A stretch of DNA of 64,000 nt from Flavobacterium johnsoniae (GCF_030388325.1 NZ_CP103794.1:1736001-1800000), one strand, 5' to 3'. Shown: positions 25,901 to 35,505, counted from the stretch's first letter. Made by a program: numbers and translations. The notes: a model not told the origin generated them from the letters alone.

Positions 25901-28182
25901 TTTCGCCAGGCGGAAATGGAACGATTACGTCTTCAACTTCAGCAACAGGAATAAATTATCAATTATATAATTCTAGTAATACAGCAGTTCAGTCTGCAAA
26001 ATCAGGTAACGGATCTGCATTAACTTGGACAAATCTTGCAGCAGCAACTGGCTATTATGTAATTGGAACAAATACTACAACTACTTGTTCTTCTACTAGT
26101 AATAGCGTGAACGTTGCTACTACTTCAAACCCAACAGCACTTGCATTAACAGGAAGTGTGATTTGCGTTTCACCTGGAGGAAATGGAACTATTTCTTCAA
26201 CAACTTCAGTAAATAATGTAAATTATCAGTTATTTGATTCAAATGATACTGCTGTACAATCAGCAAAATCAGGAAACGGATCTGCATTAACATGGACTAA
26301 TCTTAATGCAGGAAATGGATATTATGTAATTGCAACCAATGCGGCCAATTGCACTGTAAAAAGTAATGTAGTTAATATTACAACTAATGCAAATCCGACA
26401 ATTTCTATTGGAGGTACATTAACGGCTTGTTTAACAACTACTTTAACTACCACAACTAATGCGAGTTCGCCAACTTATGTTTGGTATAAAGATAATGTTG
26501 CAATTTCTGGACAAACTTCATCTTCATTAGTGGTAAATTCTGATGGAGATTATAAAGTAAAAGTTACGAATACTTCAACAGGATGTGAAGCTACTTCTGC
26601 TGCTTCAACAGTAAAAGTGAGTGATACTGAAAAACCAGTTAAACCAGTTCTAGCTGATATTACAGCAGAATGTTCAGCAACAGTAACAGCTCCAACAACA
26701 ACAGATAATTGTAGCGGAACTGTAACAGGAACAACCAGCGATCCATTGACTTATTCTGCTCAAGGTACTTACACTGTCAATTGGAGTTTTAATGATGGAA
26801 ATGGAAACACAGAAACTGCAACTCAAAAAGTAATAATTAAAGACACTCAAAAACCATCAATTACCTGCCCTGCAACGGTTACAGTTTCTGCTGATGCAAA
26901 TTCATGTACAGCAACAGGTGTAATTTTAGGAACTCCTGTAACTTCGGACAACTGTAGCGGAACTGTGACAGTGACAAATAATGCACCATCAAGTTTTCCA
27001 ATCGGAAACACGACAGTAACTTGGACTGCTACTGATGCAGCAGGAAATACGCAAACTTGTACGCAGACTGTAACAGTAAATGATACTCAAAAACCATCAA
27101 TTACTTGCCCAACAACAGTTGTGGTTTCTACTGATGCAAATTCATGCGTTGCAACAGGCGTAACTTTAGGAACTCCTGTAACCTCAGACAATTGTAGTGG
27201 AACTGTAACAGTGACTAATGATGCGCCGTCAAGTTTTCCAATCGGAAACACGACAGTAATTTGGACAGCGACAGACGCAGCAGGAAACACTCAAACTTGT
27301 ACTCAAGTAGTAAAAGTTGTAGGTCCGATTATAGCTAATAAAGATACAGCTTCGATAAATGGATATAGTGGAGGAACTGCGGTTTCAAATGTTTTATCAA
27401 ACGATTTGCTTAATTGTAATCCAGTAGTTAGAAATGAAGTTGTTTTAACTTTGGATTCTACTTTACCTTCAGTTTTAACTTTTGATACTGCAAGTGGAGA
27501 AGTTAAAGTCAAACCAAATACGCCAGTAGGAAAATATACATTTGATTATAAAATTTGTGAAGTTGCAAATACGTCAAATTGCAATTCTGCAACTGTAGAA
27601 ATTACAGTAACTGCACCGGCAATTTTAGCTGTAAAAGAAAATTTAGGTCCGATTAACGGAAGCATCGGCGGGACAACAGCATCGCTTATCGCTTCAGATA
27701 AACTGAACGGAGTTCAGGCAGTTATCGGAACAAATGCTGGAGAAGTTGCCTTAACGGGAACAGCGCCTTCAGGATTAACGGTCAATTCAGACGGAACGGT
27801 AACGGTAAGCAAAGGCACAAAAGCGGGAGACTACGATGTTGAATATACAATCTGCGACAACAACAATGCAGGAAACTGCTCAACTGTTACTTCGACTGTA
27901 ACTGTAACAGCGGCTGTTTTGGTTGCGAACTTGGACAATGCAGGTTCGGTAGTGGGAGGAAATTCATCCCAAACCCTTATCAATGTTTTTGACAATGACA
28001 CTAAAAACGGAGCAAAGTTAGATCCGTCAGAAGTTAAGCTTACGCCGGGCACAGATCCGAAAGGATATTTAACGATTGATGCCGACGGAAAAGCGGTTTT
28101 GGCAGCCAATGCACCGGCAGGAAATTATGAGATCACTTATGAAATCTGCGAGCTTCTGAATCCAGGAAACTGGCACAAATAA
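22942..28182 (+). CDS. Giant T9SS adhesin, 5' part (lectin/Ig/FN3/HYR repeats), ends at a frameshift
   Basis: The first 1746 residues of what should be a protein of about 3175 residues. The ATG at 22942 begins MRNFTFKKFNLFKL and a signal peptide ending near TRAQF; an in-frame TTG lies two codons upstream. Domains: L-type lectin-like domain (about 30-300, with NGADGIAFILFD and GYLGIGIDEYGNF), Ig-like modules, a fibronectin III-like module (SYGLEVSSN to TYYFKVWSYNSCG), three 89-aa repeats (TGSTICVSPGGNGTI type), an Ig module, two 80-aa HYR domains (TCPATVTVSADANSC), then the 197-aa repeats. A missing CA between 28172 and 28173 shifts the frame, giving stop at 28182 and losing the secretion signal. 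Confidence 0.85.
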   Translation: MRNFTFKKFNLFKLFLLISLFFITAQTRAQFPYSQSFKNSTAPGVLFGGEPIAFLTGGAGLRDGYNDANGSGYLRLTNRQGSQKGIVYSDMYSFPSAYGMTITFEYYTHSGNGADGIAFILFDATASPVAAGAFGGSLGYAQRNSETGFSKGYLGIGIDEYGNFSANNEGKNGGAPGGVLPSNVTLRGAGTGTTGYPHLISVRTTDLASSFNVAGGDRDATDNSKSGFRKMEVILKPRSGGGFFIDVYLTHGTVRELIINNYEYKVGAPSNLKFAISSSTGGSNNFHEIRNLNITVDKSTLLTPVANADTFTGCIGLAATSGDITANDNGSVNTLGTINKSTVDLDPALTGIQTSKTVADKGTFTYNSSTGAVTFTPLNNNVVGPVQINYTFNDTYDKTSNSSTITYNTYTAIANNAITAPATSTFCTAPHDPGVITGSTATGGGSGLTYQWESSINNIDFNPISGATSISYDPPSTSTTAYYRRVVSSTTCKDVSNTVSIVFGQASTPTATAATAVTCNSFTANWNAVANATSYGLEVSSNSNFNTHEGNLDGRNLNSSSTSFNVTGLTSGQTYYFKVWSYNSCGVGPTASNVITVTVGNGSVAGTVSSAQTICSGTAPQDLTLTGYTGTIQWQSSTNNSTFNDINGATNAVLTSAQMGTLTANTYYRAVVKSGSCTAANSASVLITISPVPSLGTISQFATTCEGAPARINLKGLLPNTTSTIAYSIDGVAQTPVTGVAADGSGDGFFETVNLTAANNGKTLRVTTVTRTNATPSCTSTVNKDVTLSVNASSVGGTIASVAAICSGTSPANLVLSGNNGSVLRWQKSTDSGFSTRTDINITSTTLTSANIGNLTASTYFRAVVQNGDCAAVFSDAVLVTVNALPAVLSLTGSTICVLPGGNGTIASSTSASGISYQLYNSSNTAVQSAKSGNGSALTWTNLVAGNGYYVIGRNTTTSCTSTSATVNVATNPNPDALVLTGSTICVSPGGNGTITSSTSATGINYQLYNSSNTAVQSAKSGNGSALTWTNLAAATGYYVIGTNTTTTCSSTSNSVNVATTSNPTALALTGSVICVSPGGNGTISSTTSVNNVNYQLFDSNDTAVQSAKSGNGSALTWTNLNAGNGYYVIATNAANCTVKSNVVNITTNANPTISIGGTLTACLTTTLTTTTNASSPTYVWYKDNVAISGQTSSSLVVNSDGDYKVKVTNTSTGCEATSAASTVKVSDTEKPVKPVLADITAECSATVTAPTTTDNCSGTVTGTTSDPLTYSAQGTYTVNWSFNDGNGNTETATQKVIIKDTQKPSITCPATVTVSADANSCTATGVILGTPVTSDNCSGTVTVTNNAPSSFPIGNTTVTWTATDAAGNTQTCTQTVTVNDTQKPSITCPTTVVVSTDANSCVATGVTLGTPVTSDNCSGTVTVTNDAPSSFPIGNTTVIWTATDAAGNTQTCTQVVKVVGPIIANKDTASINGYSGGTAVSNVLSNDLLNCNPVVRNEVVLTLDSTLPSVLTFDTASGEVKVKPNTPVGKYTFDYKICEVANTSNCNSATVEITVTAPAILAVKENLGPINGSIGGTTASLIASDKLNGVQAVIGTNAGEVALTGTAPSGLTVNSDGTVTVSKGTKAGDYDVEYTICDNNNAGNCSTVTSTVTVTAAVLVANLDNAGSVVGGNSSQTLINVFDNDTKNGAKLDPSEVKLTPGTDPKGYLTIDADGKAVLAANAPAGNYEITYEICELLNPGNWHK
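25614..26414 (+). repeat. Three tandem 267-bp coding repeats
   Basis: Units begin at AACAGGAAGT (25614, 25881, 26148), with an exact 267-bp period (89 residues). Each encodes LTGSxICVxPGGNGTI, YQLYNSSNTAVQSAKSGNGS and ALTWTNL. The third copy is the most diverged. Confidence 0.85.
26842..27321 (+). repeat. Two tandem 240-bp HYR-domain repeats
   Basis: Units start at GACACTCAAAAACC (26842) and GATACTCAAAAACC (27082), with an 80-residue period. Each encodes KPSITCP, DANSC, TSDNCSGTVTVTN, SSFPIGNTTV and DAAGNTQTCTQ, the pattern of hyalin (HYR) domains with paired cysteines. Confidence 0.85.
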
Positions 28183-29982
28183 AGTTCAGGTTACAGTTAC
28201 GGCACCGGTAATTTTAGCTGTAAAAGAAAATTTAGGTCCGATCAACGGAAGCATCGGCGGAACAACGGCATCGCTTATCGGTTCAGATAAACTGAACGGA
28301 GTTCAGGCGGTTATCGGCACAAATGCTGGAGAAGTTGCCTTAACTGGAACAGCGCCTTCAGGACTGACAGTCAATTCAGACGGAACGGTAACGGTAAGCA
28401 AAGGCACAAAAGCGGGAGACTACGATGTTGAATATACAATCTGCGACAACAACAATGCAGGAAACTGCTCAACGGCTACTTCAACTGTAACCGTAACGGC
28501 AGCTGTTTTGGTTGCGAACTTGGACAATGCAGGTTCGGTAGTGGGAGGAAATTCATCCCAAACCCTTATCAATGTTTTTGACAATGACACTAAAAACGGA
28601 GCAAAGTTAGATCCGTCAGAAGTTAAGCTTACGCCGGGCACAGATCCGAAAGGATATTTAACGATTGATGCCGACGGAAAAGCGGTTTTGGCAGCCAATG
28701 CACCGGCAGGAAATTATGAGATCACTTATGAAATCTGCGAGCTTCTGAATCCAGGAAACTGCAGCACAAATAAAGTTCAGGTTACAGTTACGGCACCGGT
28801 AATTTTAGCTGTAAAAGAAAATTTAGGTCCGATCAACGGAAGCATCGGCGGAACAACGGCATCGCTTATCGGTTCAGATAAACTGAACGGAGTTCAGGCG
28901 GTTATCGGCACAAATGCTGGAGAAGTTGCCTTAACTGGAACAGCGCCTTCAGGACTGACAGTCAATTCAGACGGAACGGTAACGGTAAGCAAAGGCACAA
29001 AAGCGGGAGACTACGATGTTGAATATACAATCTGCGACAACAACAATGCAGGAAACTGCTCAACGGCTACTTCAACTGTAACCGTAACGGCAGCTGTTTT
29101 GGTTGCGAACTTGGACAATGCAGGTTCGGTAGTGGGAGGAAATTCATCCCAAACCCTTATCAATGTTTTTGACAATGACACTAAAAACGGAGCAAAGTTA
29201 GATCCGTCAGAAGTTAAGCTTACGCCGGGCACAGATCCGAAAGGATATTTAACGATTGATGCAGACGGAAAAGCGGTTTTGGCAGCCAATGCACCGGCAG
29301 GAAATTATGAGATCACTTATGAAATCTGCGAGCTTCTGAATCCAGGAAACTGCAGCGCAAATAAAGTTCAGGTTACAGTTACGGCACCGGTAATTTTAGC
29401 GGTAAAAGAAAATTTAGGTCCGATCAACGGAAGCATCGGCGGAACAACAGCATCGCTTATCGGTTCAGATAAACTGAACGGAGTTCAGGCGGTTATCGGA
29501 ACAAATGCTGGAGAAGTTGCCTTAACTGGAACAGCTCCTTCAGGACTTACGGTCAATTCAGACGGAACGGTGACTGTAAGCAAAGGCACAAAAGCGGGAG
29601 ACTACGATGTTGAATATACAATCTGCGACAACAACAATGCAGGAAACTGCTCAACGGCTACTTCAACTGTAACCGTAACGGCAGCTGTTTTGGTTGCGAA
29701 TTTGGACAATGCAGGTTCGGTAGTGGGAGGAAATTCATCCCAAACCCTTATCAATGTTTTTGACAATGACACTAAAAACGGAGCAAAGTTAGATCCGTCA
29801 GAAGTTAAGCTTACGCCGGGCACAGATCCGAAAGGATTTTTAACGATTGATGCAGACGGAAAGGCGGTTTTGGCAGCCAATTCACCGGCAGGAAATTATG
29901 AAATCACTTATGAAATCTGCGAGCTTCTGAATCCAGGAAACTGCAGCACAAATAAAGTTCAGGTTACAGTAACTGCACCGGC
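27621..29982 (+). repeat. Four near-identical 591-bp tandem coding repeats
   Basis: Equivalent points (AATTTTAGCT) fall at 27621, 28210, 28801 and 29392, spaced 589, 591 and 591 bp. Each unit encodes 197 residues in two related Ig/cadherin-like halves: VKENLGPINGSIGGTTASLI and VANLDNAGSVVGGNSSQTLI. Copies 2 and 3 are almost identical base for base. The first unit is 2 nt short, which is the frameshift. Base composition is visibly richer in G and C (CCG, GCG, GGC codons) than the flanking modules. Confidence 0.92.
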
Positions 29983-32467
29983 AATTGATGCAGTTGTAGA
30001 TTCAATAAATTCAATTAACGGAAATATTGGCGGAACAACAATCTCATTAATTGCAAATGATAAATTAAATGGAAATCCGGTAATTGCAGGAACAGCTCCG
30101 GGAGAAGTTACATTTAATATTATAGGAACACTTCCAACAGGATTAACATTAAATCCAGATTATACTATTACTGTTGCACCAAACACACCAGCAGGAAATT
30201 ATAATGTAGAATACCGTATTTGCGATAATATTAATTCAGGAAATTGCGATTCAGTGATTACAGTAATCACAGTAACAGGTTCAAATTTAGTAGCAAATCA
30301 GGATATTGTTCCTTCAGCAGTTGGTTCAAATGTTCCTCAAACATTAATTAATGTTTTTGCAAATGATACTAAAAATGGAAATGCTTTAGTTCCTTCAGAT
30401 GTAAATCTTACTGTAACAACAGCTGATCCAAAAGGATATTTAACAGTTGATGCAGACGGAAATGTAATTCTAGCTCCAAATGCACCGGCAGGAGATTATG
30501 AATTGACTTACACAATTTGCGAAAAATTAAATCCATCAAATTGTAATTCAAATATTGTAAAAGTAACTGTTGATATGCCAGTTATTGATGCAGTTGTAGA
30601 TTCAGTAAATCCAATTAACGGAAATATTGGAGGAACAACAATATCATTAATTGCAAATGATAAATTAAATGGAAATCCAGTTGTTGTTGGAACTGCTCCA
30701 GGAGGAGTAACTTTTGGATTAATTAGTACGCTTCCAACAGGATTAACATTAAATCCAGATTATACTATTGCTGTTGCGCCAAACACACCAGCAGGAAATT
30801 ATAATGTTGAATATCGTATCTGCGAAAATACAAATCCATCAAATTGCGATTCAGTGATTACAGTAATCACAGTAACAGGTTCAAATTTAGTAGCAAATCA
30901 GGATATTGTTCCTTCAGCAGTTGGTTCAAATGTTCCTCAAACATTAATTAATGTTTTTGCAAATGATACTAAAAATGGAAATGCTTTAGTGCCTTCAGAT
31001 GTAAATCTTACTGTAACAACAGCTGATCCAAAAGGATATTTAACAGTTGATGCAGACGGAAACGCAATATTAGCTCCAAATGCACCGGCAGGAGATTATG
31101 AATTGACTTACACAATTTGCGAAAAATTAAATCCATTAAATTGTAATTCAAATATTGTAAAAGTTACGGTTGCAGCATCGACAATGATAAAAGCGAATGA
31201 TGATGAAGCTGGACCAATAAATGTGAAAAAAGGAACAGATACTTCACTTAATATCTTTAATAATGATATTTTAAACGGAGTAAAACCAACGCCATCAAGT
31301 GTTGTTTTATCAACTGTTGTAGCAAATCCGAATTTAATTCTAAATGCTGATGGTTCAGTAAGTGTTGTTGCAAATACGCCAAGCGGAATTTATGAATTGA
31401 CATATCAAATTTGTGAAGCAGCAAATACATCAAATTGCAGTCAAGCTGTAGTTAAAGTTACAGTATTAAATAGCGCTGATCCTGCTCCTCCAACAACAAA
31501 CGGAATTACATTAGTAGATGACATTAATGTTATTGCTGACGGAATCAATGGTGATATTGAGTTTGTAAATGTTTTAAATAATGATTTAATCAACGGACAG
31601 CCAATCAATCCGGCAGATGTTACGATCAAACCATTAGGAAACAATTCTTATTTTGAATGGAATGCAGACGGAACTGTAAATGTTAAGCCAAATACACCTG
31701 GAGGAAATTATGCAATTACTTATCAGGTTTGCGAAAAAACAAATGCATCAAATTGTTCAACAGCAGTTTTAAATGTTTTTGTTGAAGTTCCAGCAATAGC
31801 TATTATCAAAAAAGCAGAATTTAATGATGAAAACAATAGTGGTTTTGCTAACGCAGGAGAAACAATAACGTATACGTTTACCATAACAAATACAGGAAAT
31901 GTTCCGCTAAATAATGTAATAGTAAAAGATCCATTAACAGGAGTAGTGGTTTCTGGTCAAGCAATTTCTTTAGCAGTTGGAGAATCTAACAGTTCTAATT
32001 TCTCAGCAAAATATACGATAACGCAAGAAGATATTAATCTTACTAAAGTAACAAACCAAGCTACTGCGCAAGGAAGCAGTTCAAAAGGAGTTGTGGTTGA
32101 AGATTTGTCTGACCATTCAAGTAATACTGGAGATAATCCAACTGTAACAGAATTAGACGGTTGTGCAATCAAAGTATTCAAAGCTTTCTCTCCAAATGGA
32201 GACAACAAGAATACAAGATTCTACATTAGAGGTATCGAATGCTATCCGAATAATACAGTCGAAATTTATAACCGTTGGGGAGTATTGGTTTACAGTGTAG
32301 ACGGATATAATAACAATGACAGAGCTTTTGTTGGATATTCTAACGGACGTTCTACAATCAAACAAACAGAAGGTCTTCCGGTGGGAACTTATTTTTACAT
32401 CTTGAAATATCAAGATAATGCTAATGCACCACATCAGGAATCAGGATATTTATACATCAACAAATAA
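28172..32467 (+). pseudogene. Giant T9SS adhesin, 3' part after the frameshift
   Basis: The frame that continues the adhesin after the 2-nt deletion, 1431 residues, with no credible start of its own (the first start-like codon is a TTG at 28508 inside a repeat). It carries the rest of the 197-aa repeats, two 200-aa repeats, two more single modules (KANDDEAGPINVKKG; LVDDINVIADGINGD), a DUF11-like module (about 31795-32100, ETITYTFTITNTGNVPLNN) and a C-terminal T9SS type B sorting domain (about 32160-32464: FKAFSPNGDN, VEIYNRWGVLVY, PVGTYFYILKY). Adding 2 nt makes 22942-32467 a single frame of 3176 codons. If the deletion is a sequence error the protein is intact; if real, the gene is broken. 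Confidence 0.85.
29983..31182 (+). repeat. Two tandem 600-bp coding repeats
   Basis: CAGTTGTAGA recurs at 29991 and 30591, an exact 600-bp (200-residue) period. Each unit is a pair of modules (VDSINSINGNIGGTTISLIA; VANQDIVPSAVGSNVPQTLI) that are diverged homologues of the 197-aa unit but AT-rich like the rest of the genome. Confidence 0.88.
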
Positions 32468-32476
32468 TATAAGATT

Positions 32477-32503
32477 ACGGCTTAGTAAAGCTAAGCCGTT
32501 TTT
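32477..32503 (+). terminator. Terminator or attenuator between adhesin and sprF-like gene
   Basis: Perfect 9-bp stem ACGGCTTAG / CTAAGCCGT, loop TAAAG, then TTTTT. It lies 10 nt after the adhesin stop and 12 nt before the next ATG, so partial read-through would set the ratio of adhesin to SprF-like transcripts. Confidence 0.75.
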
Positions 32504-32515
32504 AAAGCTTTAAAA

Positions 32516-33427
32516 ATGAAAAAATTAATCATATTTTTTATGTTTTTTTCGATTGTGTCAAATGCGCAGCAAGATGCACAGTTTACGCAATATATGTACA
32601 ACACAATCGAAGTCAATCCAGCTTACGCAGGTTCGAGAGGAGTTATGAGCGTTTTTGGTTTGTACCGTACACAATGGGTTGGGTTAGAAGGTGCGCCTCA
32701 AACAAGTACTTTTTCTGTAAATACACCTTTAAATAATAGCGATTTAGGACTTGGAGTTTCTTTGGTTAATGATAAAATCGGACCAACAACAGAAAACACT
32801 TTATCTGCCGATTTATCGTATACAATTCCAACTTCAGAATCATGGAATTTGTCTTTTGGTATAAAAGGAACAGCAAACCTATTCAATTTAGATGTAAATA
32901 AATTGAGTATGGAAGATCAAGACGATCAGCAATTTCAGAATCTAAAAAATAAGTTTTCTCCAAATGTTGGTGCAGGGCTTTATTTTCATTCAGATCGCGC
33001 TTATATCGGATTATCTGTTCCAAATTTTATCGAAACAAACCGTTATGATTCAGATGACACAGCTATCTTCAAAGAAAAAATCAATTATTATTTAATAGCA
33101 GGTTACGTATTTAATCTAGATCGATTAGAATACATTAAATTCAAACCAGCTTTAATGACCAAAATGGTCGAAGGAGCTCCTTTGCAAGTTGATGTTTCGG
33201 GTAATTTTATGTTCAATGATAAATTTGTTTTAGGTCTTGCTTATCGTTGGAGCGCTTCTGTAAGTGCAATGGCAGGATTTCAAGTTACAAAAGGAATGTA
33301 TTTAGGTTACGGTTACGATCATGAAACAACTCAATTAAAAAAGTACAATTCTGGATCTCATGAAATCTTTCTAAGATTCGATTTCTTTAATAATTATAAT
33401 AAAATGATATCTCCAAGGTTCTTTTAA
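32516..33427 (+). CDS. PorP/SprF family T9SS outer-membrane protein
   Basis: A 303-aa outer-membrane beta-barrel protein. Signal peptide MKKLIIFFMFFSIVSNAQ, then the family signature FTQYMYNTIEVNPAYAGSRG, alternating hydrophobic beta strands, and an aromatic C terminus (MISPRFF). Family knowledge: SprF-like proteins are needed for export or attachment of a specific partner carrying a type B C-terminal domain, usually encoded next door. Here the partner should be the adhesin directly upstream. The OmpA-like gene follows with a 1-nt TAATG overlap, so the two are co-translated. Confidence 0.92.
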   Translation: MKKLIIFFMFFSIVSNAQQDAQFTQYMYNTIEVNPAYAGSRGVMSVFGLYRTQWVGLEGAPQTSTFSVNTPLNNSDLGLGVSLVNDKIGPTTENTLSADLSYTIPTSESWNLSFGIKGTANLFNLDVNKLSMEDQDDQQFQNLKNKFSPNVGAGLYFHSDRAYIGLSVPNFIETNRYDSDDTAIFKEKINYYLIAGYVFNLDRLEYIKFKPALMTKMVEGAPLQVDVSGNFMFNDKFVLGLAYRWSASVSAMAGFQVTKGMYLGYGYDHETTQLKKYNSGSHEIFLRFDFFNNYNKMISPRFF

Positions 33428-35445
33428 TGAAAACTATGAAACTCAAGAAAATAATTTTAATCGTTTTACTGTGTAACTTTTTTTCAAATGTGAATGCTCA
33501 AAATCCATTCACAAATATGAACGTAAAATATGCAGACAAAAAATATGAAGAATACGCTTACGCGGATGCTATAAAAGCGTATGAAAGTGTTATCGAAAAA
33601 GAAAGTGCAAACGAAGGAGTTGTAAAACGTCTGGCAAATTCGTATTATTTTAATGGAGAATTGACAAGTGCCTTAAAATGGTACGATCAATTATTTCAAA
33701 TTAATGCAGACCAAGAAGCAGAATATTTTTATCGTTATGCACAATGTTTAAAATCTTCTGGCAATTATCGTAAATCTGACGAAGTTTTAGAGAAATTCAA
33801 TCAAAAAGCAACTTTAGAAAAAAGATCTGATTTAATCAGAAATGATAAAAATTATCTTGAAGTAATAAAAGAGAACTCTGGAAGATTTCAAATAGCAGAT
33901 GCAGGAGTTAATTCTCGTTTTTCAGATTATGGAAGTACGGTTTATAACAACAAAATAATTTTTACTTCTGCGCGTGATACAGGCGGAGTTGTAAAAGCTA
34001 ATTTTCAATGGACAAACAGATCTTTCTCAAGATTATACAGCGCTGTCTTATTGCCTGATGGAAGTGTTGGAACGCCAGAACTTTTTATAAAAAGAAAAAA
34101 AGATAAGTTCAATGAATCTACTCCAATTTTTACAAAAGACGGAAGAACAATGTATTTCACGCGAAATAATTTCACTGATGGAAAAAGAGGACAGAATGAT
34201 AAAAATGTTACGCTTTTAAAATTATACAAAGCAGATTTAATTGATAACGAATGGAAAAACATCAGAGAACTTCCTTTTAATAGTGATCAATACAGTACCG
34301 CACATCCTGCTTTAAGCGTTGATGAGAAATTTTTGTATTTCGCATCAGATATGCCTGGAACATTTGGTCAGTCTGATATTTATAAAGTTGCAATTAATGA
34401 AGATGGCACTTTTGGTAAACCAGAAAACTTAGGTCCAGAAATTAATACAGAAGGCAGAGAAACCTTTCCTTTTATTTCTGGCGAAAATGAACTTTATTTT
34501 GCTTCAGACGGACGTCCAGGTTTAGGAGGTTTGGATATTTTTGCTTCTAGAATAAAAGCAAACGGAAGTTATGATGAAGTTTTAAATGTTGGTGAACCTG
34601 TAAATAGTAAACAAGATGATTTTGCTTTCAGTATAGACAGCAGAAGCAGAAGTGGTTATTTTTCTTCAAACAGACAAAATACTTTAGGTTTAGACGATAT
34701 TTATAGATTTACAGAAACTAGAAGATTAATTTGTGAGCAAAATTTATCAGGAACTGTTACAGATGCTGAAACAAATGCTGTTTTAGCAAATACATCTTTG
34801 ACTTTGTTTAATGAAAAATTTGATCCAGTTGGAACAATTGTTACAGACGAAAAAGGAAATTATGTTTTTCCAACCGTAAAATGTGGCAAAAAATATACTA
34901 TCAGAACTTCTAAAACAGATTATAATGCCAAAGAAGCTTCAGTAAACATTTTAAGAGATCAAGAAACAACTTTAATGATAGCATTAAATAAAGTATTTGT
35001 TCCTTTAACCGCAAAAACAATAGCAATCAAAAAAGTGGCTATTAGTCCCGTAAAATTAGGTTCGATGAAAGTTGGAGTTGACATTGCTAAACTTTTAAAT
35101 CTTCCTATGAACTTTTTTGATTTAGGAAAAGCTACTATCAAAAAGACATCAGAACCGCAATTGATGAAAGTAGTAAATCTTTTAAAAGAATATCCAGACA
35201 TGAAACTTGATATTCGTTCGCATACAGACAGCCGTTCTTCTTCAGAAAGCAATCAAATTCTTTCGGACATGAGAGCGTTGTCAACAAAAAAATGGCTAGT
35301 GCAAAAAGGAATTAGCGAAGACCGATTATCAGCAAAAGGTTACGGAGAAACACAATTAGTAAATAAATGTGCAGACGGCGTAAAATGTACCGAAAAACAA
35401 CATATGCAAAATAGAAGAAGCGAGTTTATAATTGTAGCAATGTAA
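33427..35445 (+). CDS. PorE-like OmpA family protein (TPR, PD40 propeller, CRD, OmpA)
   Basis: A 672-aa protein with a signal peptide (about 1-25, ending VNAQ). Domains: TPR-like helices (about 30-140), WD40/PD40 beta-propeller repeats (about 165-430, e.g. PALSVDEKFLYFASDMPG and ENELYFASDGRPGLGG), a carboxypeptidase regulatory-like beta domain (about 435-520, LSGTVTDAETNAVLAN), and a C-terminal OmpA peptidoglycan-binding domain (about 550-672, HTDSR then ILSDMRALSTKKWL). The order equals that of T9SS protein PorE, which ties the secretion machine to peptidoglycan; this paralogue more likely serves the SprF-adhesin set. An ATG three codons downstream is an alternative start. Confidence 0.9.
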   Translation: MKTMKLKKIILIVLLCNFFSNVNAQNPFTNMNVKYADKKYEEYAYADAIKAYESVIEKESANEGVVKRLANSYYFNGELTSALKWYDQLFQINADQEAEYFYRYAQCLKSSGNYRKSDEVLEKFNQKATLEKRSDLIRNDKNYLEVIKENSGRFQIADAGVNSRFSDYGSTVYNNKIIFTSARDTGGVVKANFQWTNRSFSRLYSAVLLPDGSVGTPELFIKRKKDKFNESTPIFTKDGRTMYFTRNNFTDGKRGQNDKNVTLLKLYKADLIDNEWKNIRELPFNSDQYSTAHPALSVDEKFLYFASDMPGTFGQSDIYKVAINEDGTFGKPENLGPEINTEGRETFPFISGENELYFASDGRPGLGGLDIFASRIKANGSYDEVLNVGEPVNSKQDDFAFSIDSRSRSGYFSSNRQNTLGLDDIYRFTETRRLICEQNLSGTVTDAETNAVLANTSLTLFNEKFDPVGTIVTDEKGNYVFPTVKCGKKYTIRTSKTDYNAKEASVNILRDQETTLMIALNKVFVPLTAKTIAIKKVAISPVKLGSMKVGVDIAKLLNLPMNFFDLGKATIKKTSEPQLMKVVNLLKEYPDMKLDIRSHTDSRSSSESNQILSDMRALSTKKWLVQKGISEDRLSAKGYGETQLVNKCADGVKCTEKQHMQNRRSEFIIVAM

Positions 35446-35466
35446 AATGACTTTTTTTAAAATTAT

Positions 35467-35505
35467 AAAAACCCTTTTCTAAATTTTAGAAAAGGGTTTT
35501 TTTTT
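35467..35505 (+). terminator. Terminator of the adhesin-sprF-ompA cluster
   Basis: Long perfect stem CCCTTTTCTAAA / TTTAGAAAAGGG flanked by A-runs and a 9-T tract, about 25 nt after the stop codon. Confidence 0.92.

Noticed and set aside
28508..28510. TTG at 28508 as a true start of a second adhesin gene
   Set aside because: It lies mid-repeat, has no signal peptide, and the frame is open upstream to the exact site of the 2-nt deletion.
27831..29880. Four almost identical 92-codon minus-strand frames
   Set aside because: They are shadows of the 591-bp coding repeats of the adhesin; their identity follows from the DNA repeat. No promoter or start context supports them.
27621..31182. Tandem repeats as a possible CRISPR array
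   Set aside because: The periods are 591 and 600 bp, coding, and without short repeat-spacer structure. No cas genes are present.
33427..35445. Naming the OmpA-family gene porE
   Set aside because: The domain order matches PorE, but the position next to an adhesin and SprF-like gene suggests a paralogue; without the rest of the genome the assignment cannot be made.
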